64,000 bases of DNA from Larus michahellis (Eukaryota > Chordata > Aves > Charadriiformes > Laridae), in NCBI RefSeq assembly GCF_964199755.1, contig NC_133906.1:17705378-17769377 (forward strand), in the 5' to 3' direction. Numbering within the stretch: the first letter of the stretch is position 1; the number at the start of each line of letters is the position of its first letter. The position numbers and the translations under genes are program-made. Below, in pieces: positions 44,403 to 53,919 of the stretch. The notes beneath the pieces were generated by a model. The model made no database searches. It was given only the letters and a program-made list of their open reading frames with translations, and was not told the origin of the DNA.

Positions 44403-47400
44403 ATGTCCACCCCCGCCAAGCGGCACTGCCGCGGCCCCGCCGGCTCCCTCGACTCCAGCTTCCAGAAGCGCCTCCGGAAGATTTCCATCGAGGGGAACAT
44501 CGGTGAGCGCGCCGGGGGAGGGGAGCGGCAATCGGGGCCTCGGGAGCGCCCTGAGGGGGCGCAGATGGCGGCGGGAGATGGGCGGCCGAGGGACTCTTTC
44601 CACCCACCGCCGCAGGAAGGCAGGGGACGGGGGGGGGATATGGTTGAGGGAGAAGCGCGGCCACCGCTCACTCGCCCGTGGACCGAGACCCGCTGCCGGC
44701 GGTACTCGGGGACGGACGTCATCACAGGGGGAAGGGAGGTGGGAACCCGGGCGGACACGGCGAGGACGCCGTGTCCTCGTCCGCGGTGGGTGGGCTTGAA
44801 GAGAACAACCATCCCGTCCCTCCCGGGCTCAGGAGAACCCCCCGGGACCATCCCCACACTCCCGGCCCGCTCAAGGACCGAGCCCGTGCGCGGTGGGGCC
44901 GCCGCCTGCGCCCCGTCCCGCCACTGCGCCACAAGCCCGCTGGCGCCATCTCTCCGCCCGCACCGCGCATGCGCGGCGGCATCTTCCTCTCACCCTTGCG
45001 CCCCAGCGCCGCGCATGCGCGGGCGGCTCCCCCCGCCACGGCCCGCCCCGAGCTCAGCCTGCTCCTAAAATGGAGGCCCTGCCGGTCCCTATCGGCTGCC
45101 CGGCCCAAGCACGGCTTCTGGCGCTGGAGATTAGACCCGCTTTCTCGGAAGGCGGCCGGGCGGCCCGCCAGCCCTTCCCCAGCGCCCCAAAACCTTCCCG
45201 GGCTCCCCCGCACCTCACACACCGCGGCCACGCCGCCTACAGCCCCGACAAAAGGCCTCACAACCGCCACGCCATCGCTATAGACCTGTCAGCTCCACAC
45301 CCTCAGCCAGCTTTTTGCACCCTCCGCAGCTGCGGGGAAGTCAACGTTCGTCAAGCTGCTCGAGAAGCACAGCGATGAGTGGGAGATCATCCCCGAGCCC
45401 ATCGCCAAGTGGTGCAACGTCCAGACAGCTGAGGAGGAGTACGAGGTAGGGGATGGAGATGGGGCACAGAACCAACCATGGGGTTTGGCCGGGGAGCCAT
45501 GCCACATCCAGCTACGCTTGGTGGGAGCCCACTATCATACCAGTTGGTCAGACATTATAAAAGCTACCTGGGAGGATACAATTAAATGCATATTCCAAAC
45601 AGCCACCTCTACTCCCCAGGAATCACATTAAAGCCTGGAACTCAGTCATTAACCTATCCTAAAGAAGCTGTCATAAAGACTACCATCAGCTGAGAAACAA
45701 ATCTCTTTATTCCTATGCCTAAGCATTTAAAAAAAGAAAACCCAAACACACAACCAACCAAGAACCCCATAAATTCTTACTTCAACATACCAGAATTCTA
45801 GATTAAGGAAAAGGAGTACAATCCCACAAATATGCTTGTATTAAGTTTTCTCTCTTGTCCCCTAGGAGCTTTCAACATCTCAGAAGAGCGGAGGAAATCT
45901 ACTTAAAATGCTGTATGATAAACCCACCAGATGGGCTTATACGTTTCAGACTTATGCTTGCTTGAGCCGAGTACGAGCACAATTAAAACCCGTCTCAGCC
46001 AAGCTACATGAAGCAGAACATCCAGTGCAATTTTTCGAGAGATCTGTGTACAGTGACAGGTAACTACTCTCACAATGCAACAAAGAGTTCATATTAACAG
46101 CTCCAGGTCTTTATGCTCAAAGACACTGAGCTGGGGGAACACTTGATATTAAACTGTCTGCAAGGAGCAGGTTTGATTCAACAGGTGGGAGTTGGATAGT
46201 ATTAAGAATACTGCAAGAGCAGGCAGCTATTTTTTTTCAGTACCATGATTCTGATTCTAGTGAGAAGTGTTTTAGTTTGCTTTGGTCATTCCTGGCATGA
46301 GACTAATGCCTTTCACTGCAGATATGTATTTGCTTCTAACCTGTTCGAGTCTGGAAATATTAATGAAACAGAGTGGGCTATTTATCAGGACTGGCACACA
46401 TGGCTTTTGAATCAGTTTGAATCGGATATAGAACTGGATGGCATTATCTACCTAAGAACCACGCCTGAGGTATGTTCACAGTTTTCAGCTCCAATTTTTG
46501 TTTCCAGGAGCTTAAGAGGGTACTAAAACCTACATATTCATGACATAATACTGCAGACTAACACTGAATTAGCTCCCCCCAACACAATGTAATGGGAAGC
46601 CTATTGTAAATTCAGATCTCATTCAGAAACCAAATTAAAAACCCTCCCATCTGAACTGCTGTTCTGATGTCAGCAAACACTGCAGTCACCAACTGCACCA
46701 ACTTAAGTCACCAACTTACTCTCAGTAAGGATTTGAGGTTGAAATTGAACTTTATTCAGAAGTTTGACTTAACTTCAACTCCAGACTGTGTGGGAAGGGA
46801 ATATAACCTTTTAGTAAGAACTACTGACATTTAGCTAACGTGTCTCAAGTTTGTTTTTAAACAAAAGTTATTCTAGATTTAATTCATTTATGTTCAGTCT
46901 AGCATTTAAAATTAATGCTTACTAGTGTCTAGCATTAGTCCTTCTGATTTAAGGACCACTTGATCTGTTTAGCTAATTTAGCCTTCAACTCATGAGTAAT
47001 GTCCAGGCTTGTATTTTTTGGGTTGGTTTTTTTTTTTTTTTAGAAATGCATGGAAAGGCTACAGATGAGGGGAAGAGAAGAGGAGCAAGGAATTGAGCTT
47101 GAGTATTTGGAAAGCCTCCACTATAAACATGAAACCTGGCTTCATGAAAAGACTATGAGGTACGAACCTATTTTCTGCAGACAAGTTTCAACTTACCGGC
47201 AAGGCTCTTACTTTTCTACCTTATATGCTAAGTTGATTAAGGATAAAACTAAGTTTAAGTCCAGCTTCACTCAGCTACAGTTGGAAGGACTTATTTAGAC
47301 CCACTACACGTTTCTTGGCACAGATATGACTTCTCTAGCTTATATGCAAAGGGAGGGTGTCTCTTAGTGGGGAAATAAAAACTGCCAAGAGATGGAACAT

Positions 47401-50217
47401 TTCTTCAACTAGAAAGCTATGTAGCTCTAACCCCAACAAGGATATGAATTTTGTTAACTGGAAGTACACAGGAATAGGACAGAGTTGAAATGGTGTTCAG
47501 TGTCCGATCACTTAAGTTACCTACTAAGCAGCATCCAGTTCCAATGTAAGGGAGGGCAAGGTCCCAAATACCTTTAAACTAGGATGACTGTTTCAACAAG
47601 GTTTAAATATTAATCGTGACTTCAAAACAAACAATAATCAGAAAGGCTTTTGGCAGGCACTGTTACACACAAGTGACTAAGTGATCTCTACATACCTTTC
47701 CCCTCGACATCCTTACTGACTTTTACTAGTTTTCCCATCTGAAGAATCTCTAAATGTGAAAACAGACTTCAGATTTTCCCCTAGAAGAGCCTGAAATATT
47801 CTACTGAATGGGAGGCATAACAATTCCAGGAAAAGTATGTTATCAGTCACATCTTCTCTCTTAAGTTTCATATACGATGACCCAAATACTTAGCAGACAA
47901 GAAAGAACTGCATACTGTGGAATTTTGGGAGCGTTTACATTGTGTACTCGTTCCAAACTCATGAGTGAGCATTTCCTGTATTTTTCATAGGAACGCTTAA
48001 GTCTTTGAACACAAGTTAAGAATGTTGTTCAGCACACTTACTGCATTTTAGAAATGCTTTTCACACGTAGGAAGAGAGAATAACTACTGGTTTAAGAGAA
48101 CAATACATCCAGTTGCAGAACTACTGCTCCTGTCTGCTTCTAACCCGTAGCCAAAATGGTCTTGCTTATCTCCGAGCCATTTTAAATACCAGTCTTATAA
48201 CCTGCTAAAAGAGGTCATCCCCACCAAAGGAAGCTTTAGAACTGCATCGTAGTAAATGGATTAGCAGTTAACTAGAAAGGGGTGGGGGAGACAGAGGGCA
48301 AGTGATATTTAAAAAAAAAAAAAACAAACACCACTCCCTCTTATCAAAATCACATTGCTGGTAATTGATTCCATAACAAAAAATGAGGTAAAGAAGCATA
48401 AACTATCTTTTCTCTCTACTTGTAAAATAACAATAGATTGTAAAAGGCCAGATTAGTGAAATACAATAAAGTTATGGAGCTACAATGTTGACTGGGTTAT
48501 ACAAGAGCAATTAAGGACAGACTTGACTTGGGTTTTATACACGGTACTTTATATTATTTTTACTAGCATTATGTTCTTCCATTTAACAGAGTTGATTTTG
48601 AGAACCTTAGAGAAATTCCCATTCTAGTTTTGGATGTTAATGAAGATTTTAAGAATGATAAGATTAAACAGGAGTACCTGATTGATAAGGTAAGTATTAA
48701 AAAATGTTTCCTCATATCTGCTCTTCTTCTGCAGTAATAAGTTATCAATTTATGTTCTTAAAATTTGTGATGAAGTGCTTGTTTGGGGCTAATACCATCA
48801 GTCTCCTTCACAGACTTAGGAAGCTACATAGTTGCAGAAAAGGCTTTTTGCCTTTCTTAAAAAAAAATCCAACTATTTTACCCCACGTCCTTACCCTCAC
48901 AATTCAAGAGAAAACTGGGTGTTTTTAAAGAGGGGCAATTGTGGGGGATGCAAGTACGCAGCAGCTGGAGTAGTCAGACTATTCTCTGCCACATCTGCAC
49001 TGCCATACTGTTAGTTAGATAGTTCACAGAACGATACTGTCCAATTCATGTCAGCCATGATGTCCTTAGAAAAATCCTGCAGTCAGCTTGGAGCTATTTA
49101 TGCCCCCTTGCATTCTAGGGATCTAGGCTCTTCTTGGACATAGCACAACACATCTGACAAATGCAGAGATAACTGAATCTTCCACATAGTTATAAATGCA
49201 TGAAATTACACTTGTAAGTAATCAGTTGTGAGGGAGAGTCAACAGCCATTTGAATTAACAACGTGATAATAAATTTGTCACTTGAGTCAAAGCGTTTGCC
49301 AATTCCAAGGAATGGCAAGACTTAGAAATTAAGTGCCCAAAGAAATTATTCTGCTGGAGCCATGTGCTGGGTGCCCAGGAAAAAAAAACACACAAAAATA
49401 AAAAAAAACACCAAACCACAACACTAACCACCCAAACCAAAAACTCTAATACTTAAAAGGCATGGGGTGAGCCCCTAACCCTCCAAGCAGAGCTGTAACA
49501 TTACTTGTTTCACTCACTGCAACGCTTCAGCCTTCCTTTCCCCCACTGCCCCAACAAGACTATTCTTACAAGCTGGAAAGAAGAGCCCTCCTGTCAAACC
49601 ATATAAACCATTTTCTCCATCTTGTTCTGGGTCATCAATTTGAGACTACTAAAGAATGACTCCCAGTTAAATAGTTCTATATAAACTGGGGAGGGGAGCA
49701 GAATGTTCAGTTCTGGAGATACTTGTTTTTAAGTTATATACTCATGGAAAGCAGCAGTTAACAGAGTAATAGAGTTATGAACCAGACTACACTGATACGT
49801 GCTCTTTCAACTTGCCCCACTGAAAGCATTGTCTCCACTGAACCTCCTTCACCACACAGTATACAAGGTGGTCAGCTCTACTTTCAGCTTGGGGTGGCGG
49901 GTACCAGCAAGCTAATTAAGTAACATTCAGTAAAACATTCCAGATGCTGCGTTTCATAAGTACTTGCTATTTTTGAGTAATCAAGTTACTCAGTTCTACC
50001 AAGTACTAACTTACAAATGTTGGGTTCACAGCTGTCTGCTACACTGAAAAAGCATTTCAGGTCATGAATTATACGTAGAGGCAGAACAGCACTGGGGATG
50101 GTACAGTAACAAACCATTTGTTTCCCAAAAAAGAAAAAAATAATGATTTAGCTTTTCTTTTAATGCAAATATATATGCTTTCTGTTTTCACAGGTCAAGT
50201 CTTTCCTGACTTCTTAA
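44403..50217 (+). CDS. DCK2: Deoxycytidine kinase 2-like deoxynucleoside kinase (7 exons, complete)
   Basis: This enzyme would phosphorylate deoxycytidine and purine deoxynucleosides using nucleoside triphosphates, the first step of dNTP salvage. Exons: 44403-44502, 45330-45445, 45866-46059, 46322-46469, 47044-47159, 48590-48689, 50194-50217. They total 798 bases, 265 residues, against 260 for human DCK. The P-loop GNIAAGKST is split between exons 1 and 2 at residues 31-39. The active-site [11 protein letters not shown] follows, with the ERS motif and the Asp equivalent to human D133. CLSRVRAQL holds the Arg equivalent to R104, and [15 protein letters not shown] is the lid. The R104/D133 pair indicates a dC/purine kinase rather than a thymidine kinase. 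Position next to HNRNPH1 and divergence from DCK (for example the N-terminus [11 protein letters not shown]) indicate the DCK2 paralogue, which mammals lack. It lies antisense inside the possible long HNRNPH1 intron. Confidence 0.93.
44960..45080 (+). promoter_or_regulatory. Possible internal promoter in DCK2 intron 1
   Basis: Two full GCGCATGCGC palindromes at 44965-44974 and 45011-45020 are followed by CTAAAATGGAGG at about 45065, a YY1-like motif. This grouping is typical of a CpG-island start region. No downstream in-frame ATG exon was identified, so a role as an intronic enhancer or as part of the main DCK2 island is equally likely. Confidence 0.35.
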
Positions 50218-50477
50218 GAACATGAAAATTAATTTGAATGACAAGTCCCTGAAGTGCAAGAGTTAAACCTAACAATTGGTGTTTTCTTAGACAATTTACC
50301 TGAATGCATTACCTTTCTAGCTTATTTTAAGGCAAGGCTGAAGTGCAAAATATGGTTTGGTTGTTGTTTTTTTTTTCTTGTCTGACCTGTGTGGTTTTGG
50401 TAGAATTTTCTGTATAGTTAAAAGGAACAAATATGTGGTGCTTTGATAGTGTTCTTTGTGTATATTCTCTGCTGTTT

Positions 50478-50483
50478 AATAAA
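50478..50483 (+). terminator. Poly(A) signal of DCK2
   Basis: AATAAA 260 bases after the DCK2 stop, preceded by a T- and TG-rich 3' UTR. No other canonical signal lies between. Confidence 0.85.
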
Positions 50484-51173
50484 GATTTTAAAAATATTGA
50501 CTAATAACCGGCATTAACAGTGGAGGAGTTAGCCAGTTATCAACGGCTGACAACCCAATAAACAGAGATAGGCACTGGGGCAGGGTTGTTTTGCAATAAC
50601 TGGCAGAGTTCACCATTTTAAAACGAGACTGTTATGGCGTCCAGAAACCTTTACTTTCAACTTCTGCTTTATTGAATGGCTGTTTTTCACGAGATTTACG
50701 CTACTTGGGGATGGCGGTTACTGTAGTCGCAAGGCTTACACCTGCAATAAACTGCGATTTAAACATACCTTGTTTATACCTCCCCCCGCGGGTTCACGGA
50801 TTCCCCCCTCAATACCCCACACGATACCAGCGGGAGGTAGGGACCGGATTGCCGCCGCCCCCACCCCCGCGAGGCCCCGCCACGACGCACACGGGGGGGG
50901 AGGGGGGGAACGACGCACGCGGCCGCGCCGCCAGGCCGCCACCCGGCCGGGCCAGGCCCCCGCCGCCATAGCCGCCCCCGCCCGGCGCCGGTAGGGCGGT
51001 ACGCGGCCTTCCCCCCCTCCACGGCCGCCATCAGGCGCCAAGGCAGGGACGCGGCGGGGCCCCGCGGCGGGCGGGACCGGCCGCCCCTCCCCCCGCCCCA
51101 CCCCCACCCCGCTTCCCCCTCACCCCGCTTCCCCCTCACCGCGGCCTCCCCCCGCCGCGCCGCTAGGCCTTAC

Positions 51174-51222
51174 CCAAGCCGGGGATCTCGCCCTCGGTCT
51201 CCTCAGTGTGACAAGGGTCCAT
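51174..51222 (-). CDS. HNRNPH1: Candidate distal first coding exon of HNRNPH1 (long isoform)
   Basis: On the minus strand an ATG in a strong context (CCAAGATGG: A at -3, G at +4) starts MDPCHTEETEGEIPGL, then one base and a donor GTAAGG at 51173. It lies about 215 bases downstream of a well-ordered CCAAT-CRE-TATA promoter. The split-codon phase (one base left) matches the 60-base exon at 43430-43489, and also matches the HNRNPH1 exon acceptor at 42407 directly. The joined frame adds 51 residues before the usual HNRNPH1 methionine with no stop. Against this, the exon is 9 kb from the gene body, lies beyond DCK2 on the opposite strand, and the peptide is unknown to me. It could instead begin another minus-strand transcript. 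Confidence 0.45.
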
Positions 51223-51435
51223 CTTGGCCGCGCCTTCCCCTCAGGGGCCGGGGAGAAGAACAAAGCTCGGCGGGGGCGCTTCGGGCGCTGCGCAAACGAA
51301 AACAAAAGCTCAGCGGCGGCCGAAGGGACACTCCGGCGAAGGTGGATCGGGGCTTTCCGGTGGGTTTTTCCCCGCCGCCGGGGGGGATGAGGCGCGATGA
51401 AGTAGCCGACCTTTCCCGGGCCCGACCCGCCTGCT

Positions 51436-51530
51436 CGCTGCCGCTGCGCAGCGCCCCTCCGCCCCTATAAATACCCGCCGGCCGCGCTGCGCAGCGCCCT
51501 GACGTCACGCGCCGGCCGCCAGCCAATGGC
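51436..51530 (-). promoter_or_regulatory. CCAAT-CRE-TATA promoter on the minus strand
   Basis: Read on the minus strand, ATTGG (CCAAT box reversed) at 51527-51523 is followed by a full CRE palindrome TGACGTCA at 51507-51500. A TATA-like TATTTATA follows at 51473-51466, giving an expected start near 51,436. The order and spacing suit minus-strand transcription into the ATG exon at 51222. On the plus strand the TATA would read TATAAATA, but CCAAT and CRE would then lie downstream of it. A direct repeat of GCTGCGCAGCGCCC (51443-51456 and 51486-51499) flanks the TATA box. Confidence 0.65.
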
Positions 51531-51539
51531 AACGTGACA

Positions 51540-52330
51540 AATTAAACCAGCCAGTCACGTCCGGCCCCCGCGCGCGGGGGGGGCACCGGGCCGGGGCGGG
51601 GGGGGCCGCTGTGAGGAGCGCGGCCGCCCCGGGGGGGAGGGGGCCGTAACGGCGGCGAACCCCCGCGCACCAGCCTGGGGGCCGGGCCCGACCCCCCCGC
51701 TCGAGGGCCCGCCTCGCCAGTTTTTCCACCCAAACCCCCAACATGGCGGCGGCTTTGTCCCTCCCCGCCCGCCGCGCCGATCGCTTTCCGCCCTACGCCC
51801 TTCTTCCCCCCCCTCCCCCGCCGCCGCGACATCCCCCCCCTCAGCACCCCCGCTCACGGCGGGCTGCGGCCGCGGAGCTCCGGCGGGGATCGGCGGCTCC
51901 GCGCACTGCAGCAGCGCACGCCGCCGTCAGGTGGGCTGGGCTCCGCCTCCCGCCGCGGCGGTGCGGGGAGGGGGGGACACATACGCACACGGCGGGGCGC
52001 GGGCCCAGCGGCCTGGTCAGGCCCATCCCGCGGGGAGCGGGCCGCAGGCCCCCTGAGGCGGCGGGGGGGGGTCAGGCCGAGCTGCCGGCCCCGGAGGCGG
52101 CGGGGGAGGGAGCGAGGGGCCGCCGCACGGCCGGGCAGGGCGAGGCGCGGCCTGAGGGAGGCCCAGCGCCGACATGGCGGCCGCGGCCTGGGCGGCGAGG
52201 AAGGCCGCGAGGAAGGACTTGCTCGGGCCGCCCTCCCGCTGCCCAGGTGACGCTGTTTGCCACGGAAATGCGAACAATGGGGATAGTAACGGCAGCGGCT
52301 GAAAACCCGCCAACCCCGACCTTTCCAGAT
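51540..52330 (+). other. CpG island with possible divergent plus-strand transcript
   Basis: Extremely GC-rich island on the far side of the minus-strand promoter. A CCAACATGGCGGCGG motif (YY1-like) at about 51,738 could mark a plus-strand start, and a plus-strand AATAAA follows at 52929. The 223-codon plus-strand frame at 51743-52414 is Ala/Pro/Arg/Gly-rich low complexity, as expected from GC-rich DNA open in many frames at once. I therefore do not call it a protein. A short divergent non-coding RNA is the simplest reading. Confidence 0.4.
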
Positions 52331-52928
52331 CGTGCTTTCAGAGCGACTGTTGTTTGTTTATTTGGGCAGGTTTATTCGCTGGGTCTCCGATGGGAGAGTG
52401 CCCTGGGAGGGTGACACGAATGGCCGTCCTCCCCTGCACACTGCAGTCCCTTTGCCCTGCACCCAACCAGACCAATCCCCTCTGCAAAATACTGTTGCAA
52501 AGAATCATTAGCTAAACCAACTTTAAATTAAAAGAGCTGTAAGGGAGCCAGTGCGGTCGAACAGATAAGTAGTGACCTTAGGCCTGTGGAGGTGTGGTGT
52601 CTGTTCGCAGCTTTGTTTCTGAGTGGTTAGTGGCAAGCGAATCCCTCTGCTAATCCCTGTTGAAGCCTTTGCGTTTCTAACAGTGAGTTAATGATAATTT
52701 TTGTCTTCCTCTAATGTATATTAATAACCCTAGACTGGGCTGCGTTTTCTGTGTGTCATTTTATTAGTCTGATTGGTCTTTTTAGTCCCCATTACTGCAT
52801 TTGAATAATGAGGGAAAATGGGTTCTCTGTTGTTTATGCATTGTGATCCACGTGACTTCATGGCTTTGCAGTGGGCTGTACTGCCTGATATCTTGCCATC
52901 TTGCTATTTCTTGCTATTTTCAGTGATA

Positions 52929-52934
52929 AATAAA
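52929..52934 (+). terminator. Plus-strand poly(A) signal
   Basis: AATAAA inside GATAAATAAAGCC, about 1.2 kb downstream of the CpG island at 51.5-52.3 kb. It would end a plus-strand transcript from that island. No coding exon is supported, and AATAAA is common by chance in AT-rich DNA. Confidence 0.3.
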
Positions 52935-52967
52935 GCCTGGTTTGCCCCAAATTTTCTTGTTCATATG

Positions 52968-52973
52968 TTTATT
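52968..52973 (-). terminator. Minus-strand poly(A) signal
   Basis: TTTATT on the plus strand, AATAAA on the minus strand, about 350 bases downstream of the stop of the candidate minus-strand gene at 53.3-53.9 kb. It faces the plus-strand signal at 52929, only some 40 bases away. Confidence 0.35.
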
Positions 52974-53320
52974 GTAGTCAAAACAGCATTCTGACGTAAG
53001 TTTTCTCTTTAGAGGTCTCTTAGGAAATTAAGATCTTCATCTCTTCACACTGGGATGAAGTTCTGCTGCATGCATATTCTTCCAGCATTAGAAGAAAGGT
53101 CTTATGACTTTTTTGCAAATATGTAATTGCTGTTAGGTGTAGGCAAAATACCTCCCTGCCTTGAAACTTGACACATCCAACAGGAAGTTGGGTACAGCCA
53201 CTTCTAGGGGAAGAATGTGACTGTGAACAGCAGAGGCAAACAAAGACATAAATAGTTATCAGAAGAGTTATAATTAGCCAACGTATATGTGGTGTTTGAA
53301 AGATGAAAATAATAAACAAT

Positions 53321-53919
53321 TCAAATGGAGTTATTGTTAACAGCAGCAGCCCTTTTCCTGAGAGGCCATCTCTGGCAAGTGCTTTTGCAGGCAATAGTAG
53401 TCCCATGGTATGTGAGCACTTGCAAAGAATGAAATGGGAGATAAAAATCTTGCTGGAAACGTGATGCAGAATTTTATTAGCTTTCTTGAGCAAGAAAACA
53501 ACTATGTCTATATTTTACACATGCGAACTTCCAGGTCTTGCTTCCATGATTTCTTCTAGGACAGAGTTGTCATCAGTTTACCTGGCTGTTTTGTTTTATG
53601 GTGCCAGCCTGACACCTGTACCTTCCCTGCCAGCAGACACAGCTGAACTGCAGTGTGTCTGTCAGTACGTCTGTCTCAGCAACTCAAGCTACGGCTTCAG
53701 GTACTTGTTTTTCTCTGAAAGGGCTTTGTTCTACTTCAGAATTTTGCTGGCCCATTCCTGTGAAGGGGAAAAGCACACCTGCAGCTCAGACTGCTGGGGA
53801 GAGAAGCTGCTCTCATTTTCCCACTTGCGTTCCCAGAAGATAAATTTCGCCTTGTTCAAGTCAGCCTGGGGAGGGCTGTAATCTAAGCCGGGCTCATACT
53901 GCTGGTTTCTGTAGGCCAT
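53321..53919 (-). CDS. Unrecognised candidate gene, last two exons
   Basis: On the minus strand a good acceptor (CCCGTTTTCTAACCAG) precedes an exon at 53919-53779 of exactly 47 codons starting MAYRNQQYEPGLDYSPP and ending SSFSPQQSELQ, then a GTGTGC donor. In phase with it, an acceptor (ATCACGTTTCCAG) opens a possible last exon at 53452-53321. That exon reads QDFYLPFHSLQVLTYHG and onward to a TGA, and a poly(A) signal follows at 52968. The first exon is polar, with a charged/aromatic block (KAKFIFWERKWENE) that looks protein-like. I do not recognise the family. The ATG may be internal, with coding exons further upstream. A chance open frame is quite possible. Confidence 0.3.

Noticed and set aside
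51466-51473. TATAAATA read as a plus-strand promoter
   Set aside because: The CCAAT box and CRE would lie downstream of the TATA in that direction. The order fits minus-strand transcription much better, though weak plus-strand use is not excluded.
51743-52414. Plus-strand open frame of 223 codons in the CpG island
   Set aside because: Low-complexity Ala/Pro/Arg/Gly, open in several frames at once because stop codons are rare in GC-rich DNA. No domain and no conserved start.
53020-53493. Minus-strand frame of 157 codons with hydrophobic, membrane-like stretches
   Set aside because: The hydrophobic codons follow from T-rich DNA. It overlaps the better-supported in-phase last exon in another frame, and no family match is seen.
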